Origin: Streptomyces flaveolus
Lineage (GTDB): Bacteria > Actinomycetota > Actinomycetes > Streptomycetales > Streptomycetaceae
DNA: 57,155 nucleotides
Assembly: GCF_000716535.1 (NCBI RefSeq)
Contig: NZ_JNWV01000057.1
Span: 1 to 57,155, forward strand
Reading direction: 5' to 3'
A model generated the notes under the pieces. The model saw only the letters and a list, made by a program, of their open reading frames with translations. It ran no database searches and was not told the DNA's origin. Shown here in pieces: positions 50,688 through 57,155 of this stretch. Made by a program: the position numbers and the translations under genes. Every line of letters starts with the position of its first letter. The stretch's first letter is position 1.

Positions 50688-50727
50688 CTTGACGGATCAA
50701 GTATTACATCAACTTGCCGCGTCAAGT
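50688..50727. promoter_or_regulatory. Two palindromes between the LLM and NmrA genes
   Basis: CTTGACGGATCAAG (50688-50701) and ACTTGCCGCGTCAAGT (50712-50727) share CTTG/CAAG arms and have centres 25 bp apart. They are consistent with binding of a dimeric regulator such as an HxlR or MarR protein on the shared promoter region. The AT-rich ATTACAT spacer between them may be a promoter element. Confidence 0.6.
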
Positions 50728-50847
50728 AAACCGGCGAAGGGGCCGCGTGGTCTCCCGGTGCACACCTTGCCTCTCCCGCATTACGCGCATATGCTCCTAA
50801 TGCAGGTGGGGGGGCGATCCCCTCGTCACACAGAAGGAGACAGACCT

Positions 50848-51753
50848 ATGGCTGCCGATCACCCCGCCCTCATCACAGGCGCGGGCGGCGTGGCCCGCAA
50901 CGTCGTCGAAAGGCTGCGCGCACAGGACGTACCCGTGCGTGTCATGGTCCGCCGGGACGACGACCGGGCCGCGCAGCTCCGTGCCCTCGGGGCGGAGGTC
51001 GTCCTCGGAGACCTCACACGACCCGAGACCGTCGCGAGCGCCCTGGAGGGCGCCCGGAGCATGTACTTCGCCATGCCCGTCTCACCGGACCACCTGCTCG
51101 CGGCGACCGTCGTGGCGAGCGTCGCGCGGGAGTACGGCGAGTTGGACGCCCTGGTCGACCTGTCGCAGATGACCGTGTCGCAGATGACCGCCACGAGCAC
51201 CGCGGAGTCCCGGCAGCAACGGCTGCACTGGCTGGCGGAGCAGGTGTTCGACTGGTCGGGCCTGCCGGTGGTCCACATCCGCCCGACGTCGTTCCTGGAC
51301 AACCCGCTGTTCACCGCGCTCCCGGCACGGACGATCCGCGCGCGGGGCACCATCGAGCTGCCCTTCGGCGCGGGGCGCACCTCGCCGGTCGCCGTGGACG
51401 ACGTCGCCGGGGTGATCGCCACCGTACTGCGCGAGCCTGCTCCGCACGTGGGGCACGTCTACGAACTGACCGGCCCGCGCACCGTCGACATGACGGAGAT
51501 GGCCGAGGCCTTCTCGAAGGCGCTGGGGCGGCCGGTGTCGCACGTGGACGTGCCGCTCGACCGGTGGCGCGAGGAGGTGCTCTCCACGATCGGCCTGCCG
51601 CCGCACGTCGAGCAGCACATCGTCACCATGTGCCGCCTGCATCAGGAGAACCGGTACGACCGGGCCTCCGGCGACGTCGAGCGTCTGACCGGCGCCCCCG
51701 CCCGGACGATCGAGGAGTTCGTGGCGGCACGCAAGGACTTCTACCTGGGCTGA
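50848..51753 (+). CDS. NmrA-like NAD(P)-binding protein
   Basis: A 301-residue protein from ATG 50848 with AGAAGGAGA upstream. It is an atypical SDR of the NmrA/quinone-oxidoreductase-2 type: PALITGAGGVARNVVERLRA (cofactor loop), VRVMVRRDDDRAAQLRALGA, EVVLGDLTRPETVASALEGA, VVHIRPTSFLDNPLFTALP. There is no SDR catalytic Tyr-Lys pair, so it may be an NADPH-sensing or quinone-reducing protein. It starts a rightward series with a VOC protein and a nitrilase. Confidence 0.85.
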   Translation: MAADHPALITGAGGVARNVVERLRAQDVPVRVMVRRDDDRAAQLRALGAEVVLGDLTRPETVASALEGARSMYFAMPVSPDHLLAATVVASVAREYGELDALVDLSQMTVSQMTATSTAESRQQRLHWLAEQVFDWSGLPVVHIRPTSFLDNPLFTALPARTIRARGTIELPFGAGRTSPVAVDDVAGVIATVLREPAPHVGHVYELTGPRTVDMTEMAEAFSKALGRPVSHVDVPLDRWREEVLSTIGLPPHVEQHIVTMCRLHQENRYDRASGDVERLTGAPARTIEEFVAARKDFYLG

Positions 51754-51783
51754 TGTGCCCGCTCAACGAAAGTGATCAGAGAA

Positions 51784-52257
51784 ATGACCATGAAACTGGA
51801 ACTTCTTGTCCTGCCCGTCTCGGACGTCGACCGCGCCAGGGCCTTCTACGAGAAGGCGGGATTCCGGCTCGACCTCGCCAAGGACGTCACCGACGACTAC
51901 CGGGTCGTCCACCTCACGCCGCCCGGCTCCGAGGCCTCGATCATCTTCGGCAAGGGCCTCACCACGGCCGCGCCGGGTTCGGCCCAGGGTCTGTACCTCG
52001 TCGTCACGGACGTCGAAGAGGCCCGCGCGGACCTCGTGGGCCGTGGCATCGAGGTGAGCGAGGTGTTCCACGACGGCAAGGGCCTCTTCTTCCACGGGCA
52101 CGACGCCGGGGACGTCGTGCACGACGGCCAGGGTCAGGAGCGGATCGCCGGCCCGCACCCGGAGCGCGCCAGCTACGGCTCCTACGCCACCTTCAGCGAC
52201 CCGGACGGCAACGGCTGGGTGCTCCAGGAGATCACGCGGCGCTTCCCCGGCCGCTGA
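51784..52257 (+). CDS. VOC (glyoxalase/bleomycin-resistance fold) protein
   Basis: A 157-residue protein from ATG 51784 (GTG 51772 and ATG 51790 are alternatives). It has the paired beta-alpha-beta-beta-beta units: LELLVLPVSDVDRARAFYEK at the start and YATFSDPDGNGWVLQEITRR at the end, including the common metal-ligand Glu near LQE. The family includes glyoxalases, dioxygenases and drug-binding proteins; the longer middle loop with HGHDAGDVVHDG is unusual. It lies 30 bp after the NmrA gene and is probably co-transcribed. Confidence 0.84.
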   Translation: MTMKLELLVLPVSDVDRARAFYEKAGFRLDLAKDVTDDYRVVHLTPPGSEASIIFGKGLTTAAPGSAQGLYLVVTDVEEARADLVGRGIEVSEVFHDGKGLFFHGHDAGDVVHDGQGQERIAGPHPERASYGSYATFSDPDGNGWVLQEITRRFPGR

Positions 52258-52354
52258 CCGCCTGCCCCCAGGGGCCCTCAGCGCCGGCGCGTTTCCAGGA
52301 CGCGCGGCCTGTTCCGCGAGGACACCTCCACCCCCACCCCGAAGGAGACCGTTC

Positions 52355-53342
52355 ATGACAGTCGTACGAGCCGCCGCGGTTCAGATCAGCCCCGTGCTCC
52401 ACAGCCGCGCCGGCACCACCGCCAAGATCGTGCGGAAGATCCGCGAGCTGGGCGAGCAGGGCGTCCGGTTCGCGGTCTTCCCCGAGACCGTCGTCCCCTA
52501 CTACCCCTACTTCTCCTTCCTGCAGCCGCCCTACATGACGGCCAGGGAACACATCCGTCTGCTTCAGGAATCGGTGACCGTACCGTCCGCCGAGACCGAG
52601 GCGATCGCCGAAGCAGCCCGCGAAGCCGGGATGGTCGTCTCCGTCGGCGTCAACGAGCGTGACGGCGGCACCGTTTACAACACACAGTTGCTGTTCGACG
52701 CGGACGGCACGCTCATCCAGCGCCGCCGCAAGATCACACCCACCTTCCACGAGCGGATGGTCTGGGGTCAGGGCGACGGTTCGGGCCTGCGCGCGGTGGA
52801 CAGTGCCGTCGGCCGCATAGGCCAGCTCGCCTGGCTGGGAACACAACCTGCCGCTGGCGCGCTACGCCCTGATCGCCGACGGTGAGCAGATCCACGCCGC
52901 GATGTACCCCGGCGCCTTCGGCGGCCGGCGGTTCGCCGACCAGATCGAGGTGAACATCCGCCAGCACGCACTGGAAGCGGCCTGCTTCGTGGTCAACGCG
53001 ACCGCCTGGCTCGACGCCGACCAGCAGGCGCAGATCGCCGCGGACACCGGCGGACCCGTCGCCGCGGTCTCCGGTGGCTTCTTCACCGCCATCGTCGACC
53101 CCGAGGGCCTTCTCGTGGGCGAGCCGCTCACCTCGGGGGAGGGCGAGGTCGTCGCGGACCTGGACCTGGCCCGGATCGACCTGCGCAAGCGCCTGATGGA
53201 CTCGCGCGGCCACTACAGCCGTCCGGAACTGCTCAGCCTCCGGATCGACCGCACACCGGCGCCGCACGTCCACGAGCGTGGCACCCCCGCCCCGGTGCCG
53301 GCCGCCCACGCGACGGAGGAGGCCGGCGCGGGTGAGGCGTAG
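52355..53342 (+). pseudogene. Nitrilase/carbon-nitrogen hydrolase frameshifted at the catalytic Cys
   Basis: ATG 52355 starts a nitrilase: VVRAAAVQISPVLHSRAGTT, catalytic Glu44 (FAVFPETVVPYY) and Lys126 (IQRRRKITPTFHE). At codon 160 the strand reads GCC-TGG-CTG where a single base removed gives A-C-W-E-H-N, the nucleophile Cys motif. One extra G at 52832-52834 shifts the frame. The rest ([20 protein letters not shown] and [20 protein letters not shown] onward) continues correctly in the other frame to 53342. Corrected length would be 328 residues. This is either a real inactivating insertion or a sequencing error; all other parts look intact. Confidence 0.8.
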
Positions 53343-53373
53343 TGACACGGCCCTCCTCGAAGGGAGTTCTCCC

Positions 53374-54090
53374 ATGCGTGATCTGGTCGGCACCGTCATC
53401 GAGGCGCACGGCGGCCTGGACCGGTACGACCGGTACGGCTCGGCCACGGTGCACTTCCGGCTCGGTGGTTCACTGTGGCGGCTGAAGGGGCGGGAGGGAA
53501 TCCTGCGCCATGCGGCCGTGCGGCTCGACCTGCACCGGCAACACGCCAGCCACTATCCCTTCACCGCCCCCCGGTTGCGGACCTCCTTCACCGCCGACCG
53601 GGTGGCCGTGGAGACGGTCGGCGGTGAGGTGAAGGCCGAGCGGTACGACCCCCGCGCCTCGTTCCCGAGCGACGTGCGGGCTCCCTGGGACGATCTGCAG
53701 GTCGCCTACTTCGCCGGATACGCCATGTGGACCTACCTGACGTCCCCGTTCACCTTCGGCTCCGCCGGGTTCGAGGCCGTCGAACTGTCTCCGATCGCCG
53801 TGGAGGCAGAGACCTGGAGGCGCTTGCGGGTCACCTTCCCGGACCACATCGCGACTCACTGCCGCGAGCAGGTGTTCTACTTCGGCCCGGACGGCCTGCT
53901 GCGCAGACACGACTACACGCCCGAGGTCATCAACGCGGGCGCCGCCGCGCACTTTCCCTCCGCGTACGAAGAGTTCGACGGGATCATGGTTCCGACCCGG
54001 CGCCGTGTCTTCCGGCTCGGCGAGGACGGAACGGTGTTCCGGGACACGGAACTCGTCACCATCGACATCGAAAGCGTGCTGTTCATCTGA
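53374..54090 (+). CDS. Conserved hypothetical protein
   Basis: A 238-residue soluble protein from ATG 53374 with AAGGGAG upstream, 31 bp after the nitrilase stop. It is rich in alternating strands (ATVHFRLGGSLWRLKGREG, RVAVETVGGEVKAERYDPRA, EQVFYFGPDGLLRRHDYTPE) and ends in a strand pair DTELVTIDIESVLFI. This resembles a beta-barrel lipid-binding fold, but no motif identifies the family. The close spacing suggests it is the fourth gene of the NmrA-VOC-nitrilase series. Function not known. Confidence 0.7.
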   Translation: MRDLVGTVIEAHGGLDRYDRYGSATVHFRLGGSLWRLKGREGILRHAAVRLDLHRQHASHYPFTAPRLRTSFTADRVAVETVGGEVKAERYDPRASFPSDVRAPWDDLQVAYFAGYAMWTYLTSPFTFGSAGFEAVELSPIAVEAETWRRLRVTFPDHIATHCREQVFYFGPDGLLRRHDYTPEVINAGAAAHFPSAYEEFDGIMVPTRRRVFRLGEDGTVFRDTELVTIDIESVLFI

Positions 54091-54135
54091 AACCGGCCCC
54101 GAGGTCGCCGACAGCTTCGGTCGATTCAGTCGCCG

Positions 54136-54163
54136 CCTATTCAATAGGTAAGGTGTTACCTTA
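54136..54163. promoter_or_regulatory. Two adjacent palindromes upstream of the SnoaL-like gene
   Basis: CCTATTCAATAGG (54136-54148, perfect) is directly followed by TAAGGTGTTACCTTA (54149-54163, arms TAAGGT/ACCTTA). The first is nearly identical to the palindrome before the TetR gene at 56048-56060. The location suggests promoter control of the gene at 54225. Confidence 0.7.
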
Positions 54164-54224
54164 ATTGGAGGGTCCCCTCTCGGGTGTCCGTCCGCAGCCC
54201 ACCGCAGAGGGAAGGCACGACCAC

Positions 54225-54797
54225 ATGGCGATGCACGCCTCCGACCTCGGTCACGCACTGTTCAAAATCCTGGAGACCGGTGACCCGGCGCTGGCCGCCG
54301 AAGTCGTCCACGACGAGTTCCACAACCGCGAAGCCGCGGTGTCTCCTCCTGCCTGCCGGATCCCCGGCCCGTCGGGCGTGCTCGCCTCCGGCGCGTGGAT
54401 GCGGTTCGCGTTCAGCGACCTCCGGCTGCCCGTCACCGACACCGTCACCAGCGACTCCCAGGTGTGGGTTCGACTGCGCATGCAGGGCCGTCACACCGGT
54501 GCCTTCGTGCTCTTCAACGACCAGGGGGTCGAGCAGGTCGTGCCTCCCACCGACCGGGAGATCGACTTCGAGCAGATCCACGTCCTGGACCTCCGCGACG
54601 GCAAGGTCGTCCGGCACGAAGCCGTGCGGGACGACATCACGATGCTCGGTCAACTGGGCGTCTTTCCCCCCGGACCGGCCGCCGGGATGCGCATGCTGTC
54701 CTGGCGACTGACCGGCCGGGCCGCACGAGCCGCCTCCGAGGTCTCGGCGCGAGCAGCCGAGGCCGCGGCGGCGCTGCCGCAGGCCAACACGGTGTGA
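54225..54797 (+). CDS. SnoaL-like/ester-cyclase family protein
   Basis: A 190-residue protein from ATG 54225 (GAGGGAAGG upstream). The alpha+beta-barrel pattern of NTF2/SnoaL folds is seen: LGHALFKILETGDPALAAEV-VHDEFHNREA at the start, FAFSDLRLPVTDTVTSDSQV, and FEQIHVLDLRDGKVVRHEAV with DDITMLGQLGVF at the end of the fold, then an Ala-rich tail. Family members cyclise polyketide esters or isomerise small molecules; many are uncharacterised. It is probably the regulated target of the TetR protein at 55370-56017. Confidence 0.8.
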   Translation: MAMHASDLGHALFKILETGDPALAAEVVHDEFHNREAAVSPPACRIPGPSGVLASGAWMRFAFSDLRLPVTDTVTSDSQVWVRLRMQGRHTGAFVLFNDQGVEQVVPPTDREIDFEQIHVLDLRDGKVVRHEAVRDDITMLGQLGVFPPGPAAGMRMLSWRLTGRAARAASEVSARAAEAAAALPQANTV

Positions 54798-55369
54798 ACG
54801 GGGTGCCCTCTTCGCTCGGCGCACCGCGCCGACGGGAGGCGGCCGGCATGTGAGCCGTGCGGCGGTAGGGCGCCGACCGGACAACCGGAGAAGGGGGGTC
54901 GGCACCTCGCCGGAGGAGGTCGTGGCCCTCCTGATCACCCGCGCGCAATGGCCGTCTCGGCTCGGCCGAGTACCGGCGCACGGCGTCATCATCGTCGCAC
55001 CGGCACCACGGCGGACGGCTCGCCGGTCGCCGTTTACTCCAGCGCAGGCTCCGCTGGGCACGGTTCAACCACCGGACCGCGCCGGTGTACGCGAACGACG
55101 TCACAGCCACTCCGCAGGGCCGCACGCCGGTCACGGGCGCAGCGACGTTGCGATGCGCTTCGGCAACGTACACCGGCGGCGTTCGTCGGCCACGCCCGCC
55201 TCGAACACGTCAGGCCGGAGCCCGTGCGGACGGTGAGTGGTGCCCACCCGCTTACTGTTCGGGTGTTCCCCTGTCATGTCGGCGCCGGACGACGCGAGGC
55301 ACGTATGCCGTACCCGGCCGCGAGCACGGAGGAACGAGAATCCGACGACATGCCGGACCGGTCACCGCG
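54798..55369. other. Intergenic stretch, no gene seen
   Basis: This 572-bp stretch holds open frames on both strands, but their translations are Arg/Ala/Gly-rich with no recognisable family or ribosome-binding site. It lies between the convergent SnoaL-like and TetR genes and may contain degraded sequence. Confidence 0.4.
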
Positions 55370-56017
55370 CTACTGCGGCGGCCGGTGTTCTGGCGCCGAT
55401 CCCTGAGAGAGCAGGGTGGCGACGGCCGTGTGCCGCAGAAAGGTCTCTGCCCGCTCCCACGACCAGCCGTTCTCTATCACCAGGGTGCGCCAGCCGGACG
55501 GACCGAACCAGAACCAGAGGAGATCCGCAGTCTCCTGCTCGGGGAGGTCCGGCGAGGGGGTGAGGGTGTGCAGGTGGTGAGCGGCTGTCCGCAGGGCCTC
55601 CCGGTAGGCGGAGGTCGCCCGTTCCCACAGGGCCGCGCCGTTCTCATGGACGGGCAGAGCCGCCCGGATCGCTTCGTGCACCCGGAACTGCCCTTCATTG
55701 CCGGTCCGAGTGCCCTGGGCTAGCGTCTCCAGGACGGCTTCCGGCGTGCGCAGGGCGAGTACCTGCCGCATGGTCACCTCGTAGTCCGACGCGACCACGC
55801 CCTGATCGACGATCGCGTTCAGGATGTCGCCCTTGCTGCCCACGCTGGCGAAGACGGTCTTGGCGGAGACCCCGGTAGCCGAGGCGATGTCCGCCACGGT
55901 GACCCGGCCGTAACCGCGTTCGGCGAACAGGTCGGTGGCGCACCGCAGAATCTCCGCGCGGGTGCGGGCGGCTGCCTGCTGGCGCAGGGGAGACACATAG
56001 GGCCGTTTGGCAGACAT
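55370..56017 (-). CDS. TetR/AcrR family regulator
   Basis: A 215-residue protein from ATG 56017. The HTH is complete: ARTRAEILRCATDLFAERGY, GRVTVADIASATGVSAKTVF, ASVGSKGDILNAIVDQG. The C-terminal domain is not diagnostic of a ligand. It is convergent with the SnoaL-like gene, but the palindromes upstream of both genes are almost the same (CCTATTNA..TAGG), so it probably represses itself and the SnoaL-like gene. Confidence 0.9.
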   Translation of the reverse strand: MSAKRPYVSPLRQQAAARTRAEILRCATDLFAERGYGRVTVADIASATGVSAKTVFASVGSKGDILNAIVDQGVVASDYEVTMRQVLALRTPEAVLETLAQGTRTGNEGQFRVHEAIRAALPVHENGAALWERATSAYREALRTAAHHLHTLTPSPDLPEQETADLLWFWFGPSGWRTLVIENGWSWERAETFLRHTAVATLLSQGSAPEHRPPQ

Positions 56018-56047
56018 GGATTCATGCTAGCCGTGATCACGACATGA

Positions 56048-56060
56048 CCTATTGATTAGG
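56048..56060. promoter_or_regulatory. TetR self-operator
   Basis: CCTATTGATTAGG, 31 bp before the TetR start, is an imperfect 13-bp palindrome differing by two bases from the perfect CCTATTCAATAGG before the SnoaL-like gene. Confidence 0.65.
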
Positions 56061-56129
56061 TGCTCTCTCACCTGAAAGGCGGGGGCGCGGCGGGGTCCGG
56101 CGATCGGGGCCGTGGTCTGTGCAAGGAGA

Positions 56130-56374
56130 GCGCCCGGGAGCGTCCTGGAGGCGCTGGACCGGTACGCCGCCGGCTTGCGGTTCGACATGCTCACCATGCC
56201 GGGACGGCCTCCGCTGGAGCGGCTGCGGGCGCACTTCGAGTACCTCGGCAGGGACACCCTCGACAACGGCTTCGTCCGCGGCTGCCTGGCCGGCAACGTC
56301 GGCGCGCGGAGATGGCGGATCACAACGAGGATGTCCGCTCGACCGTCCAGCGGGTGCTCAAACCAAGGCCGGTG
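56130..56374 (+). pseudogene. TetR ligand-binding-domain remnant
   Basis: The plus strand encodes SVLEALDRYAAGLRFDMLTM, PLERLRAHFEYLGRDTLDNG and FVRGCLAGNVGA, then after a 2-bp frameshift near 56310 EMADHNEDVRSTVQRVLKP. This matches the C-terminal domain of TetR regulators that accompany quinone-reductase genes. No DNA-binding domain precedes it. The extra bases are probably a CG duplication in GCGCGG. It may be what remains of the former regulator of wrbA, whose operators survive nearby. Confidence 0.65.
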
Positions 56375-56754
56375 ATCTCGACAGCGCCCCAGCCGTGGCG
56401 GACACCGCCCTGTTCGTCCCGAGGGTCATCCCGGCTTCGCGGGCCCGGCACTGCGCGTCCGCCGCGTGGTGTTGTAGCCGACCCTCGCGTCGGCCGCCTC
56501 TCCGCCACACAGCCGCACGGGTCAGGCCCCGCCGGTCGCACGGCCCTGCTGGTCTGCCCGATCAGCTGACCCCACCACTGGGTACCTGCCCCGGACGAAG
56601 GGCCCCTGGTCCGCCATATCCCCGGACGCCCCCGGACTTCTCGTTCCCGGGCCCGCCCTTCGGCTCATCCGTGCATACCGCGTCTGACCAGGGTGGACGG
56701 CCCTTGAACGGGTGACGCCGACCCCGCTGGTCCGTGGGCCTCGCGGGATCGCGA
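56375..56754. other. Intergenic stretch upstream of wrbA
   Basis: No gene is recognised in these 380 bases between the TetR remnant and the wrbA promoter. It is low in protein-like signal on both strands. Confidence 0.4.
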
Positions 56755-56783
56755 TTGACGGAAGTAGACCGGTCGTCTAGCTT
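56755..56783 (+). promoter_or_regulatory. Promoter with TetR-type operators before wrbA
   Basis: TTGACG (56755-56760) and TAGCTT (56778-56783) are 17 bp apart. The inverted repeat TAGACCGGTCGTCTA (56765-56779) fills the spacer, and a second ACCGGTCGAC copy follows at 56789-56798. This is a typical TetR-controlled layout. Confidence 0.65.
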
Positions 56784-56836
56784 AGGTGACCGGTCGACTT
56801 ATCGCGTCGCCGCACACCCCTCGAAATGGAGAACCC

Positions 56837-57155
56837 GTGTCCACTCCGATCAAGCTCGCCATCGTCTACTACTCGTCCACCGGCACGATCACCGAGATCG
56901 CCAAGGAGCTGCACGACGCCGGTGTCAAGGCGGGCGCCGAGGTCCGTCTGCTGAAGGTGGCCGAGCTGGCCCCGCAGGCCGCCATCGACTCCAACCCGGC
57001 CTGGGCCGCCAATCACGCGGCCACCGCCAACGTCCCCGAGGCCACCACGGCGGACATCGAGTGGGCCGACGCCGTCATCTTCGGCACGCCGACCCGTTTC
57101 GGCAACGTCTCCTCGCAGCTGAAGCAGTTCATCGACACCCTCGGCGGCCTGTGGG
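56837..57155 (+). CDS. wrbA: NAD(P)H:quinone oxidoreductase WrbA (5' part, runs off the window)
   Basis: GTG 56837 behind GGAGAA encodes KLAIVYYSSTGTITEIAKEL, the FMN-binding loop of flavodoxin-like WrbA proteins, then ANVPEATTADIEWADAVIFG and TPTRFGNVSSQLKQFIDTLG at the window edge. The enzyme reduces quinones with two electrons using NAD(P)H and FMN in the cytoplasm. It is likely induced under electrophile or quinone stress through the operators upstream. The C-terminal half is outside the window. Confidence 0.93.
   Translation, partial: MSTPIKLAIVYYSSTGTITEIAKELHDAGVKAGAEVRLLKVAELAPQAAIDSNPAWAANHAATANVPEATTADIEWADAVIFGTPTRFGNVSSQLKQFIDTLGGLW

Noticed and set aside
54798..55369. Genes in the gap between the SnoaL-like and TetR genes
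   Set aside because: Frames exist on both strands but are Arg/Pro/Ala-rich with no ribosome-binding site or motif.

Overview
The window is about 57 kb of very GC-rich DNA. It has dense genes on both strands, frequent GTG starts, 4-bp ATGA/GTGA overlaps, and many small TetR/MarR/LacI/ROK regulators placed next to oxidoreductases and exporters. Two sugar-import loci and a DUF3566 protein add to this picture. All of it points to a Streptomyces or close relative, and the mix of catabolic and orphan genes looks like an accessory or chromosome-arm region. I saw no rRNA, tRNA, CRISPR array, intact insertion sequence, integrase or modular PKS/NRPS gene.

Layout. (1) 1-10.6 kb: scattered small enzymes (LLM flavin oxidoreductase, DUF3566, GNAT, DinB, inositol-monophosphatase-like, RhtA exporter, PNPOx-like, serine hydrolase) mixed with wrecked genes. 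These are a DHFR-like gene split into opposite-strand pieces, a TetR/MFS divergent pair fused by a deletion, and an aldo/keto-reductase/DHFR chimera. (2) 10.7-14.0 kb: a tight four-gene operon of EF-hand protein, isopropylmalate-dehydrogenase-like protein, isochorismatase-like hydrolase and TIGR00027-type methyltransferase. (3) 14.0-27.3 kb: a second methionine aminopeptidase with a palindromic operator, a TetR/MDR-oxidoreductase pair with four operator repeats, two MFS exporters, a DUF4097 protein, an HTH-MarR fusion regulator and a large secreted beta-propeller protein. (4) 27.5-38.2 kb: a two-armed glycoside locus. The minus arm is solute-binding lipoprotein, two permeases, ROK regulator and Gfo/Idh/MocA. 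The plus arm is MDR dehydrogenase, TIM-barrel isomerase/epimerase, GH63/MGH1-like hydrolase and amylo-1,6-glucosidase-like protein. (5) 38.3-43.1 kb: a MarR pseudogene, SDR, MFS transporter, class-V aminotransferase and DJ-1/PfpI protein. (6) 43.6-49.7 kb: an arabinofuranoside locus (GH51, ABC importer, LacI with its own operator). (7) 49.8-57.2 kb: a deleted LLM oxidoreductase, NmrA protein, VOC protein, frameshifted nitrilase, SnoaL-like gene and TetR sharing one operator type, a TetR remnant and the start of wrbA.

Functionally, regions 4 and 6 are carbohydrate uptake and breakdown modules: import by lipoprotein-dependent ABC permeases, then hydrolysis or oxidation in the cytoplasm, under ROK or LacI control. 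No transporter ATPase is present locally; in streptomycetes a shared MsiK-type ATPase encoded elsewhere usually serves such importers. Most other genes form regulator/target pairs with visible palindromic operators.

The most striking whole-window feature is gene decay. At least eight genes are truncated, internally deleted, inverted or frameshifted among otherwise intact neighbours. The best candidates for undescribed biology are the EF-hand/dehydrogenase/isochorismatase/methyltransferase operon and the two-armed glycoside locus, which has a dehydrogenase, an epimerase-like TIM barrel and a Gfo/Idh/MocA enzyme beside two (alpha/alpha)6 glycosidases. All functions here are inferred from reading translated sequence; no database search was run.
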